A DNA stretch of 64,000 bases from Bacillus cytotoxicus (GCF_023715645.1 NZ_JAMBOP010000021.1:1-64000), one strand, 5' to 3'; shown: positions 45,763-55,118, counted from the first letter of the stretch. Notes: generated by a model not told the origin, from the sequence alone. A program made the numbers and translations.

Positions 45763-45823
45763 GTCTTCCTGCTAAGGAAGTTCAAGTGGAAAGAAGCCAA
45801 TTATTCACTATTCAATTCAACAC

Positions 45824-45838
45824 GCAATATTCGGGCTT
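45824..45838 (-). promoter_or_regulatory. Weak sigma-54-like site before the permease
   Basis: Minus strand AAGCCCGAATATTGC, against the consensus TGGCACGNNNNTTGC. The -12 GC and the spacing fit; the -24 GG is AG. A possible SigL promoter only. Confidence 0.3.
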
Positions 45839-45913
45839 GCAGGGAGGCTAATCACTGTCATCCGATAATAAGCTAATAATAATACAAATTAACTGAATAT
45901 TCAAGAATTATTT

Positions 45914-46185
45914 ACAGCTACTCAGTCACTTTATGAAAAAAACGACATAAAAACCCCTTTCTTTTTAGATGGACGAGAGAGACTGGCCATGTATAGGAGC
46001 GGTCAGGGCCTTTTCCTGCCACGCGCAAAGTTTTAAAACAAAGAGAGGTACCATTTTTATCTTCATGACAGCAATCTATATACTGAAAAATGAACATAAC
46101 TTTCTATAGGTAATAAGGGGCGTATTTTCGCTGGAATCATACTCCTTACCCAACTTCTAAATGAAATGTATGACTGAGTAGTTAC
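45914..46185 (-). mobile_element. MITE copy 3 (reversed)
   Basis: 272 bp in opposite orientation to copy 2. The right end is TGACTGAGTAGTTAC; the left end is slightly eroded (ACAGCTACTCAGTCA). AATTATTT is duplicated at 45906-45913 and 46186-46193. Confidence 0.88.
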
Positions 46186-46256
46186 AATTATTTCAAATTC
46201 AGTTCATTTGCATTGTCTTTATTTCGACACGAGACATGTTCACATAAACCAATAAC

Positions 46257-46330
46257 ACGATATCGACCACTTACACCAATATATCGGCGCTTCGCCATAG
46301 AATAAAGACTCTTCGACAAATCCTGACACA
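46257..46330. repeat. TATCGGCGC repeat, copy 2
   Basis: Shorter copy of the repeat at 36106-36220: CGATATCGACCACTTACACC, one TATCGGCGC, then ATAAAGACTCTTCGACAAAT. As with copy 1, it abuts a terminator at the end of a minus-strand gene. Confidence 0.8.
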
Positions 46331-46363
46331 AAAAAAGAGGCCATCTATAAAAGATAGCCTCCT
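46331..46363 (-). terminator. Terminator of the M60 peptidase gene
   Basis: GAGGCTATC / GATGGCCTC followed by TTTTTTTG on the minus strand, 18 bases past the stop. Confidence 0.85.
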
Positions 46364-46380
46364 TCTGATGATGCCGACTA

Positions 46381-47778
46381 CTATTTTCTTGGACCATACG
46401 CTGCAGTTGGTTTAACCGGCTTCGCATCCGTTGCTTCCCATATAGGGGCAGTTAATGTTGGATAGTTCAAAGCTTCTACTTTTTTTCTCGTTTCTTGTGA
46501 TGCTTTTAGTCCCCATTGATCAAAGAATGGAAGTACATTTTGTTTCGCTACCTTCGATGTATTGTAAATAAATGCTTGTATTTCATCTTCATCAGTTTCT
46601 GGAAGTTTATCCTTTGGTAACTCTCGATATAGTTTGTGAAGATTCGGATAAAAATCTTCCCCATATGCTAAATGAAGTTGCCAAAACATAACAAGTTTCA
46701 CAAACAAGTCATCAATATTTTTATACTCTTTATCTGTTTGTTTTAAGTATTGAAAGGCTCTATCGTAATCCCCCTCTTTTTCTAAACGTGTTGGTTGATT
46801 CGGGAATAATTGTTTTTGTGCAGCTAAAGAATATATATTAACAGTGACTTCAGTCATTCCATTCGAAGCCCACGTCCAAGGGTATTGTTGCCTTGTGTGT
46901 CCCGCTTCATGCATTTGTCCCCATCCAAATTCATTTACATTTAAAGCACTTTTAATTGCGTCATAAGCAGTAGTAAATATGACTCCATCCCGACCTGCAT
47001 ACATGTACATGCCCGGTGGGTTGTTAGGGTTCTCTGCAAAAGCCCAAAGGCGGCGAGTTGAACGATGTAACGGATTAGAACTTGTTTCAGATAGTCCCGA
47101 TATTTTATCTTGCGCTAGAATCATGTCATCATATTTTTTTAATAGCGGAACAGGATCTTGATCCACAATATATTTCTTGGCACTTTCCTGAGTAACAGTA
47201 AGTACTGCTTTCTTTGACTTTAATTGAACGGCATGCGCATCTGGATACTTGTCCATCATAGCAATCCAGTCTTCTTTCGTATGCTTCCCTAATTCAAAGA
47301 ATGGCACAGGGCTCCCGCCTTGTGTTACTTTCGCCTTAACTGTTCCTTTCTCTGCAGAGTTATCAAACCCTAATAAACCACCGTTTGGAGAGGAGATGGT
47401 ATTAGAACCCGGAGAAAGACGAAATGCTTTTCCCCCTTCTTTATCATATTCATTTGTCCCAATAGTTGCGTTAAGCATGTCTAATCCCGATAGTCCCGAT
47501 ACTTCAATTGTGACTTGTTCATTCGGTTTTACATAGATTCCTGTTGGCGTATAGTTTCGTTGCTCGCTTCTTCTTTCTCTTTTTGCTTCACCTATATAAT
47601 GTCCTGTACTTGGAAGTTCAAACGTCCTCGCTTCAGATTGCGCCTGGGTTTGCTTAGTTTCAGCATGAATGTTCAAACTATTTACAGTCATAGATGTAAA
47701 TAATGTCGTTGTCATAACAGCAGATGCCATAAATACTTTCATTGGTTTTTGTAATCCATGATTCTTTCTTCTGTTCAT
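46381..47778 (-). CDS. Secreted M60-family (enhancin-like) metallopeptidase
   Basis: Start at ATG 47778 (465 residues) after AAAGGAC. A signal peptide is clear: basic MNRRKNHGLQKPMK, hydrophobic VFMASAVMTTTLFTSM, cleavage near HAETK. The gluzincin motif HEAGH occurs in FGWGQMHEAGHTRQQ with a downstream Glu in MTEVTVNIY, the M60 arrangement HExxH-(8,28)-E. M60 enzymes cleave mucin-like glycoproteins at host surfaces. The protein is shorter than classical viral enhancins and has no obvious sugar-binding module. Confidence 0.88.
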   Translation of the reverse strand: MNRRKNHGLQKPMKVFMASAVMTTTLFTSMTVNSLNIHAETKQTQAQSEARTFELPSTGHYIGEAKRERRSEQRNYTPTGIYVKPNEQVTIEVSGLSGLDMLNATIGTNEYDKEGGKAFRLSPGSNTISSPNGGLLGFDNSAEKGTVKAKVTQGGSPVPFFELGKHTKEDWIAMMDKYPDAHAVQLKSKKAVLTVTQESAKKYIVDQDPVPLLKKYDDMILAQDKISGLSETSSNPLHRSTRRLWAFAENPNNPPGMYMYAGRDGVIFTTAYDAIKSALNVNEFGWGQMHEAGHTRQQYPWTWASNGMTEVTVNIYSLAAQKQLFPNQPTRLEKEGDYDRAFQYLKQTDKEYKNIDDLFVKLVMFWQLHLAYGEDFYPNLHKLYRELPKDKLPETDEDEIQAFIYNTSKVAKQNVLPFFDQWGLKASQETRKKVEALNYPTLTAPIWEATDAKPVKPTAAYGPRK

Positions 47779-48492
47779 ATAAATCAGTCCTTTCATTTAA
47801 ATTCGTTTTAACGTTCATATAAAACATACATATTCATTCATAGTATTAATACGATAAACATTCCGCTTACCTATAGCACCCCTCTCTTATTTCATACACG
47901 TAAAAACCGCTTTATTTTAAGAGGGGAGAATCTGGCTGCGCGGTCATGTTGTATTCTGAATAACAGCGACTTGTATGTCAAAAAATTAAGATGGATATAT
48001 ATGGTTGTCATTTATATTAAAACATTATGTTTTTTGAATGTAAACATCTAATCTAGTATAGGAATTCTAAATTAAACACTGTACATATATTATTTAATTT
48101 TTAAAAATACGCACTAAAAGTTATTTCGATATATTTTTATCTTCCAAAACAAACTCACTGAAAATAAATTATTTTTATATAATTACAAATTGAAAAAACA
48201 ACCTAAAAGAACTGATTTCTTCCTCGTATAAAAAGAATTACCTACTTTGCATATGTTGAAAAACCAAAGTGGGATTATATAAATTAAACACTTTAAACGA
48301 TTCACTTAAAAATGTTTGTAAAATAATAAAATCATATTCTACATACCATTCTCTAATACGCAAATATGCAAAATTGCATATTTTATATTCACACTTCGGA
48401 ATGTTTTTTCACAAGGAAAATTATACGATGGATGAATATTGTTCAACTATGGAACAATATTCACAGTATATAAAAAAGGAGCTGATTCTCTG
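47779..48492. other. Long intergenic region, nothing firm seen
   Basis: About 710 very AT-rich bases between divergent genes. A region near 47810-47850 has short TATG/CATA elements but no site that fits the PlcR box. I see no ORF with a ribosome site, RNA gene or shared repeat. Confidence 0.5.
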
Positions 48493-48777
48493 TTGTATAC
48501 ATACATCCTATACGATGCAAAAGATTCTTTCGGCATCAGCAAATCGTACCATATTACATGCGAAGTTCCGCCCCACCGATTCAGAGCGATCATGATGGAG
48601 TTTCGCCGTAATCAAAAAATAGGAGAAAATATTAAAGAATTTATCAACTTCATGGAACAGGAATTTGGTGAAGACTTCGAACTATTTGAGTATGACGATA
48701 TTGTACAGTACGATGCAGATCAAGAAAACGGCATGATACTGGCAAATTTGCTGGATCAAGCAGATCAACATGTCTAA
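48493..48777 (+). CDS. Small conserved hypothetical protein
   Basis: Start at TTG 48493 (94 residues), with AAGGAG 11 bases upstream; this beats the upstream in-frame ATG at 48439. A compact acidic protein: YTYILYDAKDSFGISKSYHITCEVPPHRF, then helices RAIMMEFRRNQKIGENIKEFINFMEQEF, then an acidic tail. No motif recognised. It converges with alsD onto a shared terminator. Confidence 0.65.
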   Translation: MYTYILYDAKDSFGISKSYHITCEVPPHRFRAIMMEFRRNQKIGENIKEFINFMEQEFGEDFELFEYDDIVQYDADQENGMILANLLDQADQHV

Positions 48778-48779
48778 AA

Positions 48780-48816
48780 AAGAAGAAGCAGGCTGAACCT
48801 GCTTCCTTCTTTTTTA
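48780..48816. terminator. Convergent terminator
   Basis: AAGAAG-AAGCAGG / CCTGCTT-CTTCTTTTTT between the 94-residue protein gene and alsD, usable in both directions. Confidence 0.85.
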
Positions 48817-49572
48817 CTCTGCACCTTCTGCAGTTGCAATATCGCTTTCTAGGTTTTCTCTTGATAAGTCAGCTGCCATGAAATCAGCTGTTTCTGGAAG
48901 CGCTAAATGTAAGTGAGCCTTTTGGCATATTTGAATGGTACAGTTTTCGACAACGAAGTCAAAAACGTGTCCGCCCCCGCTTCGTTCATCATCAATGTAA
49001 TGCAAATGGAAACCAGCTACACCAATGCCTTGCGCATAATCTGGTGTCCAAAATCCTGTCATTGTACCGGTTGTATGAGCGAACGAAAAAATCGGCTGTG
49101 ATTTTGTCACTTCTACAATTGGTGGATACGGCTTTTCTTGGCGTGGAACTGTTCTTGTTCTTACTTCACGGAATGTCCCGTCCATACGAATCGCATAAAA
49201 TAAATTTTTGCTTGGCATTAATTCCTGTAGTAACGCTTCTACTTCTTCCCGGTTCATTGCGTGATCGATTGTATAACTCATTTCTTTTTCAAAAAACGTT
49301 ACGGTAGCAAACGGTGTTGTTTCTTCATTATTTACGATTTCTGCTGAACCGTCGGAGCGCAAATGATAAAACTCTCCGTCAAAAGCAATCATTTCACCAT
49401 CTAATTGATTGAACGTGCCGATGCCGAAGTCTCCATGTTTTTTTAATTGGTCAAAGTTAACGATTCCATCATATATACCATCTAATAAAGCAATCATAGT
49501 CGATGCTTGGTACACTTCATTATTCGTTTTTGTTTTTTGTTCATCAGTTTCTAATAATTGTGCAACGCTCAT
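48814..49572 (-). CDS. alsD: Alpha-acetolactate decarboxylase
   Basis: A 252-residue enzyme converting acetolactate to acetoin. Conserved segments: GDFGIGTFNQLDGEMIAFDGEFYHLRSDG, and the zinc-binding GFHLHYIDDERSGGGHVFDF, in which the His residues are the metal ligands. Length and motifs fit AlsD/BudA fully. AAGGAGGAG precedes ATG 49572, and the gene follows alsS by 22 bases, forming the overflow-metabolism operon. Confidence 0.95.
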   Translation of the reverse strand: MSVAQLLETDEQKTKTNNEVYQASTMIALLDGIYDGIVNFDQLKKHGDFGIGTFNQLDGEMIAFDGEFYHLRSDGSAEIVNNEETTPFATVTFFEKEMSYTIDHAMNREEVEALLQELMPSKNLFYAIRMDGTFREVRTRTVPRQEKPYPPIVEVTKSQPIFSFAHTTGTMTGFWTPDYAQGIGVAGFHLHYIDDERSGGGHVFDFVVENCTIQICQKAHLHLALPETADFMAADLSRENLESDIATAEGAE

Positions 49573-49593
49573 GTGTATTCTCCTCCTTTATCA

Positions 49594-51282
49594 TTAGTTT
49601 AATTGGTTTGGTAATAGTTTTTCACCTAACTTAATATTGTCACGGTAATCGATTGGAATATCGACAATGACTGGTCCCTCGGCTTTCATTGCTTCTTTCA
49701 ATACCTCTTCTAACTCTTCAGGTGCATTTACTCGAAGACCAATTGCGCCGAAACTTTCTGCATGTTTCACAATGTCAACATCACCGAACTCTGTACCTGA
49801 TGTTCTACCATATTTCATCATTTGCTGGAACGCAACCATATTATATGTACCATCTCTCCAAACAAGATGAACAATTGGCGATTGCAAGCGCACTGCTGTT
49901 TCTAATTCCATTGCGGAGAATAAGAAACCACCATCTCCAGAAACAGACACGGCTTTTTTGCCAGGCTCTACTAATGTTGCTGCAATAGCCCAAGGAAGTG
50001 CCACACCTAATGTTTGCATACCGTTGCTAAATAGTAACCGACGTGGTTCATAAGAGCGGAAGCATCTTGCCATCCAAATATAATGCGAACCGACATCACA
50101 TGTAACAGTTGTTTCATCATCAATTAAAGAACGAAGTGTACGAATCACTTGTAATGGATGGACAAGGCCTTGCGAATCACGATTTTCTATTTCTACTTGT
50201 TTTGATAGTTTTACGCGCAAACGATCTAAAATAGCCTCTGATTTTGTTGATAATATGAGCTTCGGTAATCGATCGGCGATGCTGTCTACCGTTAACGCAA
50301 TATCGCCAACCAATTCACAATTCGGTTGATAATCATGGTCGATATCTGCTTGATGGTCATCAAGGTGGATAATGGTTCTATCACCTTGTTTATTCCAGTA
50401 TTTCGGATCGTATTCAATCGGATCATAACCAATCGATAAAACAAGATCGGCTTCTTCTAATAAAATATCTCCTGGTTGATTTCGGAACAGCCCAACACGC
50501 CCAAAGAATTGATCTTCTAACTTGCGTGAAATTGCACCGGCTGCTTGATATGTTTCTACAACTGGCAACTGTGTATCGGTAATTAACTTACGAACAGCTC
50601 GTGTGACTGCATCTGTGCTCGCTCTCATACCAAGTAAGATAACCGGTAATTTTGCTGCTTTTATTTTTTCTACAACAGTTTCAATTTGATATGCGGGAGC
50701 GATACCAAGCTGCGGCTTAGCAAGCGCGCCGATAGCTGTAACAGTTGTTTCAGCAGTGATAACATCTTGCGGAAGGCTAATAAATGTAGCTCCTGGATTT
50801 GTAGAAGTTGCACTACGAAATGCATTTGTAATTGCTTCTGGCACACTATCAGGGTGTTCTACTTCTACGCTATATTTTGTGATTGGTTCGAATAGTGCAG
50901 CATTATCCATAGATTGATGCGTACGTTTTAACCGATCTTTACGCGATACTGCACCTGCTAAAGCAACAACAGGATCACTCTCTGCATTCGCAGTAACAAG
51001 ACCTGTCGCCAAATTTGATGCTCCAGGCCCTGAAGTTACAAGACATACACCTGGTTTTCCTGTTAATCTTCCAACGGCAGCTGCCATAAATGCTGCATTT
51101 TGTTCATGACGACAAACGATTAACTCCGGTCCACGCTCCTGTAATACATCAAATACAGAGTCGATTTTTGCACCTGGAATACCAAAAACATGTGTAACAC
51201 CTTGCTGAATTAAACAATCAACAACAAGATCTGCTCCTTTTGTTTTTGTTTTTACGTTGTTTGTCTTTAATTCTGTACTCAA
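49594..51282 (-). CDS. alsS: Catabolic acetolactate synthase
   Basis: Start probably TTG 51282 (562 residues), 9 bases after AAAGGG; the ATG at 51291 overlaps that ribosome site. A ThDP enzyme: [14 protein letters not shown] and [15 protein letters not shown] (catalytic Glu) open it, and the ThDP/Mg motif [34 protein letters not shown] closes it. It condenses two pyruvates to acetolactate. AlsS lacks the regulatory subunit of biosynthetic IlvB. It is followed by alsD, with a large palindrome at the promoter. Confidence 0.95.
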   Translation of the reverse strand: MSTELKTNNVKTKTKGADLVVDCLIQQGVTHVFGIPGAKIDSVFDVLQERGPELIVCRHEQNAAFMAAAVGRLTGKPGVCLVTSGPGASNLATGLVTANAESDPVVALAGAVSRKDRLKRTHQSMDNAALFEPITKYSVEVEHPDSVPEAITNAFRSATSTNPGATFISLPQDVITAETTVTAIGALAKPQLGIAPAYQIETVVEKIKAAKLPVILLGMRASTDAVTRAVRKLITDTQLPVVETYQAAGAISRKLEDQFFGRVGLFRNQPGDILLEEADLVLSIGYDPIEYDPKYWNKQGDRTIIHLDDHQADIDHDYQPNCELVGDIALTVDSIADRLPKLILSTKSEAILDRLRVKLSKQVEIENRDSQGLVHPLQVIRTLRSLIDDETTVTCDVGSHYIWMARCFRSYEPRRLLFSNGMQTLGVALPWAIAATLVEPGKKAVSVSGDGGFLFSAMELETAVRLQSPIVHLVWRDGTYNMVAFQQMMKYGRTSGTEFGDVDIVKHAESFGAIGLRVNAPEELEEVLKEAMKAEGPVIVDIPIDYRDNIKLGEKLLPNQLN

Positions 51283-51327
51283 ACAAATCATCCCTTTATA
51301 TCAAATTTGTATGTCATAAAGCTCACC

Positions 51328-51380
51328 ATTATATAAAGCTTTCTATACATTCACCTCATTAATTAATGAAGTGAATGTAT
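51328..51380 (-). promoter_or_regulatory. alsS promoter with a 36-bp palindrome
   Basis: A palindrome with arms of 18 bases and one mismatch (51345-51380; ATACATTCAC...GTGAATGTAT). A minus-strand TATAAT follows at 51328-51333. The -35 position, inside the palindrome, is poor (AGGTGA), as expected of an activator-dependent promoter. AlsR, a LysR-type activator, is the known regulator of alsSD. Confidence 0.6.
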
Positions 51381-51591
51381 CTTGCTGATTATTATATTAT
51401 AAATATATTGTTTTCCAATAATATGAATTTGACATTATTTCAACAACATTTTTTGAAAACCCTTACATTTAATTTCATATATTATAATAATTTCAAATGC
51501 AGCTTTTTCTATTCCTATCACATATTATTTATAAACTGAAACTTCCATCAGTGAGGGGACCTTTTATCTCACGCCAATCTTCTGTAGAAAA

Positions 51592-51700
51592 GCGGAAGAG
51601 GCTCCGCCCTCGCATGTGGCAAGAAAAACCCCTTTCTTTTTATGTATGGCCAGATGCTCTCGCCCACCTAAAAAGAAAGGAGTTTTTATGTCATTTTTTA
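51592..51700. repeat. Short interspersed repeat with terminator stem
   Basis: MITE-core related: CGCATGTGGCAAGAAAAACCC, ATGTATGGCCAGATGCTCTCGCCCACC. The AAACCCCTTTCTTTTT / AAAAAGAAAGGAGTTTTT arms (about 51627-51690) form a long hairpin ending in T, able to terminate the cyclodeaminase transcript on the other strand too. Confidence 0.7.
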
Positions 51701-51724
51701 AATTTCTACTTATTCATCTACACC

Positions 51725-52702
51725 TCACAACTGAACCGTCGTTCCCATCCCATTTTCAACAGCTTTCTCATAAAAATACTTAGCTACTACAATATCCACA
51801 ACAGCAAGTCCGACCGATTTAAATACGGTATTTTCTTGATCGCTTTCCCGGCCAGTTCGTTCACCGCTTATAATTTGGCCAAGTTCTGCATGAATATCGC
51901 TTTCTTTGAAAACTCCTTCTTGCATGGGAATTTGCAGATCACCGGTTTCTTCTAGTGCCGCTTCTTTTGATTCTACCACTACTTTATCAGCTGAAGAAAT
52001 GACGTGTGTTGGCAATTCTTGCATCGCCGGTTTGAATGAGCCAACCGCATTTACGTGAACACCAGATTTTAATGTGTCTGAAAAAACTGGTGTTGAAGAG
52101 TTCGTTGTCGTGACAACAATATCCGCCTCGCGTACTGCTTCATTCGCATCTGCGTATATGTAGACAGGGATATTACATTTCTCTTTTATATACGCAGCAA
52201 ATTCGGTCGCTTTTTGTTCTGTACGATTATAGAGCATAATTTTTTCAATATCCCGCACAGCGAGCATAGCCTGAACAAGCCCTTTCGCTTGTTCCCCTGT
52301 ACCGATGATGCATAAGTTTTTCGCATTTTGACGAGCTAAGTATTTCGTTGCAACGCCCGATAAGGCACCCGTTCGAATCATCGTTAAATACGATCCTTCT
52401 AAAAGGGCGAGCGGTTCTCCTGTTTGAAAATCAGAGAGCATCACAACCCCATTGATTGTTTTCTTTCCTACTTTCGGATTATTCGGAGCTACCGTTACTA
52501 CTTTTAATCCAAGTACCCCAAGTTCTTCAGCTACCGAAGGCATCATTAATGCGGTATTTTGCGAATTCGCAAATGGCAAAGAGTAGCGAATCGGAGTAAT
52601 CGTTCGTTCTGCAGAAAACTCTTGCAGGGCAATTGCCACGCAGTCAATTACTTCATTCATATCTACTAATCTTTTTTGTTCGACTGCATTTATGACTAAC
52701 AT
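51725..52702 (-). CDS. Ornithine cyclodeaminase / pyrroline-2-carboxylate reductase family
   Basis: A 325-residue NAD(P)-dependent OCD/mu-crystallin family protein. TITPIRYSLPF and KVVTVAPNN hold substrate residues; the Rossmann motif is LCIIGTGEQAKGLV; VTTTNSSTPVF follows. Family members deaminate ornithine to proline or reduce delta-1-pyrroline-2-carboxylate. Next to a proline racemase-family gene the second activity is attractive, since both would act in D-proline or hydroxyproline use. A MITE now lies between the two genes. Confidence 0.88.
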   Translation of the reverse strand: MLVINAVEQKRLVDMNEVIDCVAIALQEFSAERTITPIRYSLPFANSQNTALMMPSVAEELGVLGLKVVTVAPNNPKVGKKTINGVVMLSDFQTGEPLALLEGSYLTMIRTGALSGVATKYLARQNAKNLCIIGTGEQAKGLVQAMLAVRDIEKIMLYNRTEQKATEFAAYIKEKCNIPVYIYADANEAVREADIVVTTTNSSTPVFSDTLKSGVHVNAVGSFKPAMQELPTHVISSADKVVVESKEAALEETGDLQIPMQEGVFKESDIHAELGQIISGERTGRESDQENTVFKSVGLAVVDIVVAKYFYEKAVENGMGTTVQL

Positions 52703-52730
52703 ATTTTGCCCCCCCTTTCCTTCATCTTTA

Positions 52731-53011
52731 GTAACTACTCAGTCATACATTTCATTTAGAAGTTTGGTAAGGAGTATGATTCCAGCGAAAATGCGCCCCA
52801 TTACCTATAGAAAGTTATTTTCATTTCCCAGCATCTAGATTGCTATCATGAAGATACAAATGGCAATACACCTCGCTACCTTTCTTTGTTTTAAAACGCC
52901 TGGCGTGGCAGGAATAGGCCCTGACCGCTCCAACACGCAGCCAGATGCTCTCGCTAACCTAAAAAGAAAGTGGTTTTTATGCCCTTTTTCATAGAGTGAC
53001 TAAGTAGTTAC
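52731..53011 (+). mobile_element. MITE copy 4 (intact)
   Basis: 281 bp from GTAACTACTCAGTCA to TGACTAAGTAGTTAC. CATCTTTA is duplicated at 52723-52730 and 53012-53019. Inserted between the racemase and cyclodeaminase genes, in the same orientation as copy 2. Confidence 0.9.
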
Positions 53012-53027
53012 CATCTTTATACAAACA

Positions 53028-54032
53028 TTAAGCCAGTAAAAACCCTTGTTTTAACGGATCTCTTGGGTCTATTAAAAATTGATGGAATCCTGTAATAAAC
53101 GCCCGACCAGTAACCTTTGGAATAATCGCCTCATATTCGCCTACTTTTGTCGATGATAACACTTCTCCGACAAATTGTCCGTCAGTAATGCATTCATGAA
53201 CGAAACTTCCCCCTTCTTGTAGAACATCATTTTCAACAAGAGTGGCAAGTCTAGCTGAAGTGCCCGTGCCGCAAGGAGAACGATCTACTTGCCCATCAGC
53301 AAAAATGGTCACGTTTCGTAACGTAGCATCTTTTCCTTTTGATTCATCTGAAAAGATAACGCCGTATATTCCCTTTAACCCTTCTTCGAGAGGATGTTTT
53401 ACCTCCATTTGACTTTCAATGTAGTGTTTAATTTTCCCGCCCCACGTTTGAATAGCGGGCAAATCTTTAAAATCCACTTTCAAACCAAATTCTTTACTGT
53501 CGACAACAGCATAGAACGCTCCTCCAAAAGCGATATCTATTTGAAATTCATAGCCATCAATTTTTACAGGAACATCTTTCTTGTAAACAAATGAAGGAAC
53601 ATTTTCAAATGACACGGATTCTACTTGATTCCCATTATATTTTGCATACGCGATAACTTCTCCTGCCGGGCTATCAATAATGAATTTTTGCTTTTCACCT
53701 GTCACTTCGAACATACCTGTTTCAATGCCTACCGTGATTACAGCAACAATTCCATGGCCGCACATTGTACTCCAGCCTTCGTTATGCATAAACAATACCC
53801 CAAAATCAGCATGGGGACTTGCCGGCGGCGTAATAATACAACCATACATACCATGATGTCCTCTTGGTTCATACATAAGAACTTCGCGAAGATGGTCCAA
53901 GTGCTCCATACAATATGCTCGTCTTTCTAATTGTGTTTTTCCTTTTATCGCTGGTACCCCTCCTGTAATAATACGCAACGGTTCCCCTGCTACGTGTGCG
54001 TCAATTGTTGTGTACGTTTTACTAATATTCAT
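53028..54032 (-). CDS. Proline racemase / hydroxyproline epimerase family
   Basis: A 334-residue enzyme with both catalytic cysteines: Cys91 in WSTMCGHG and Cys254 in [11 protein letters not shown]. Two cysteines mean racemase or epimerase; the trans-3-hydroxyproline dehydratases of this family have Thr or Ser at the second. The substrate could be proline or 4-hydroxyproline. ACGGAGGGA precedes ATG 54032. A sigma-54 promoter lies about 70 bases upstream, implying control by an enhancer-binding protein responsive to the amino acid. Confidence 0.9.
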   Translation of the reverse strand: MNISKTYTTIDAHVAGEPLRIITGGVPAIKGKTQLERRAYCMEHLDHLREVLMYEPRGHHGMYGCIITPPASPHADFGVLFMHNEGWSTMCGHGIVAVITVGIETGMFEVTGEKQKFIIDSPAGEVIAYAKYNGNQVESVSFENVPSFVYKKDVPVKIDGYEFQIDIAFGGAFYAVVDSKEFGLKVDFKDLPAIQTWGGKIKHYIESQMEVKHPLEEGLKGIYGVIFSDESKGKDATLRNVTIFADGQVDRSPCGTGTSARLATLVENDVLQEGGSFVHECITDGQFVGEVLSSTKVGEYEAIIPKVTGRAFITGFHQFLIDPRDPLKQGFLLA

Positions 54033-54103
54033 TTCTTATCCCTCCGTTATTTGTATTCTCATATGAGACGCTTGTCATTTTAAAAGTGTCCTCATTGTTT
54101 ATT

Positions 54104-54120
54104 AGCAAATATTGTGCCGG
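54104..54120 (-). promoter_or_regulatory. Sigma-54 (SigL) promoter of the racemase gene
   Basis: Minus strand CCGGCACAATATTTGCT matches TGGCAC-N5-TTGC. The GG and GC dinucleotides are exactly 10 bases apart, as a -24/-12 promoter requires. Confidence 0.65.
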
Positions 54121-54241
54121 TTTTTAAAAACGAAACATTATCAACAATCAGTCAATTAAATTTGCACTTTTTCTAAAAAATTATACCCTTTTCATAACAA
54201 ATTTTTATACACGTGTATATTTTCTTTTACAGAGAAAGCAA

Positions 54242-54290
54242 AACGAATGAACAGAGTATATGCATCCATACCTTGTTCATTCGTTTTTAT
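54242..54290. terminator. Hairpin with T run
   Basis: AACGAATGAACA / TGTTCATTCGTT followed by TTTATTT on the plus strand, in the 500-base gap between the racemase and yerC genes. Confidence 0.55.
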
Positions 54291-54333
54291 TTCCCTCCAT
54301 ATTTTTTATAGCTGATTTGTTACAAAAACAACA

Positions 54334-54372
54334 TAAACAAGGATGTCCCATTAAAAAGGACACCCTTGTTTA
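54334..54372 (-). terminator. Probable terminator of yerC
   Basis: AAACAAGGGTGTCC / GGACATCCTTGTTT stem, 160 bases past the yerC stop; T-rich flanks on both strands. Confidence 0.55.
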
Positions 54373-54531
54373 TTTTAATATTTTAATTTCACGCTACGTA
54401 TAATACTTCTACTGTCTTCATTTCATATATGATGATTGTAACTTTTCATTTTCTCCAATTGCATCACTTTATTAAGTATTCACGCTATATATTTCTCCTG
54501 AAGCTCTACTAAGCAGATCAGGTATTAAAAG

Positions 54532-54825
54532 TTACTTTTCTTTCATACGACCAAAAACAACATCATACATATCGTTTCCATAGTGTAAAGATCTCTTCAC
54601 GCGAGAAATGGTTGCTGTACTAGCACCTGTTTCTTCTTCGATTTCATGATAAGTGTTGTTGTTATATAACATTTTAGCTACTTTAAATCTTTGGAATATC
54701 GTCTTCATTTCATTCACTGTGCATAAGTCGTCAAAAAAACTATAGTACTCATCTACCGTTTCCAATGTTGAGATTGCTTCAAAAAATTCATCTAAATCTT
54801 TTCCACGTAATTTATCTATGAGCAT
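54532..54825 (-). CDS. yerC: TrpR-like protein YerC/YecD
   Basis: Start at ATG 54825 (97 residues), with GGAGGT 6 bases upstream. The TrpR/YerC superfamily helix-turn-helix is clear: TVNEMKTIFQRFKVAKMLYNNNTYHEIEEETGASTATISRVKRSL. A DNA-binding protein of unknown regulon, usually found near other functions in bacilli. No Trp-binding role can be claimed from the sequence. Confidence 0.88.
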   Translation of the reverse strand: MLIDKLRGKDLDEFFEAISTLETVDEYYSFFDDLCTVNEMKTIFQRFKVAKMLYNNNTYHEIEEETGASTATISRVKRSLHYGNDMYDVVFGRMKEK

Positions 54826-54939
54826 ACGCTTACCTCCACTTTCATTAAAGTAGCCGCCACGCCACAAGAGCCCTACTTCTTGTTTCATACGATACAACGT
54901 CTTCTATTTCTTATTTTCTTCTATATATATCTAGTTTGA

Positions 54940-55050
54940 TTTTTCGACATATAAGTCGATGCTGTCCGGGTTTCAAACCTTACATGTGGTAGGAAAAGGC
55001 CCTGACTGTTTCTATTCTTGGCCAGACGCTCCCGTCTCCCCCTTTTTTAA
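54940..55050. repeat. Short interspersed repeat (MITE-core related)
   Basis: CGACATATAAGTCGATGCTG, then CTTACATGTGGTAGGAAAAGG and CCCTGACTGTTTCTATTCTTGGCCAGACGCTC. Incomplete relative to the 27517 copy; no terminal repeats. Confidence 0.65.
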
Positions 55051-55118
55051 CTTGTATATATTGAATGCGCATACTCTAATATGGAATCCTTCTTATAAGT
55101 TTTAAGTAAATCGTGAAA

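Noticed and set aside
46188-46427. A 79-codon minus-strand frame
   Set aside because: It runs through a repeat and a terminator and overlaps the M60 peptidase end; there is no ribosome site.
47797-48000. PlcR box upstream of the M60 peptidase gene
   Set aside because: The nearest candidate keeps TATG but not the matching CATA half at the right distance.
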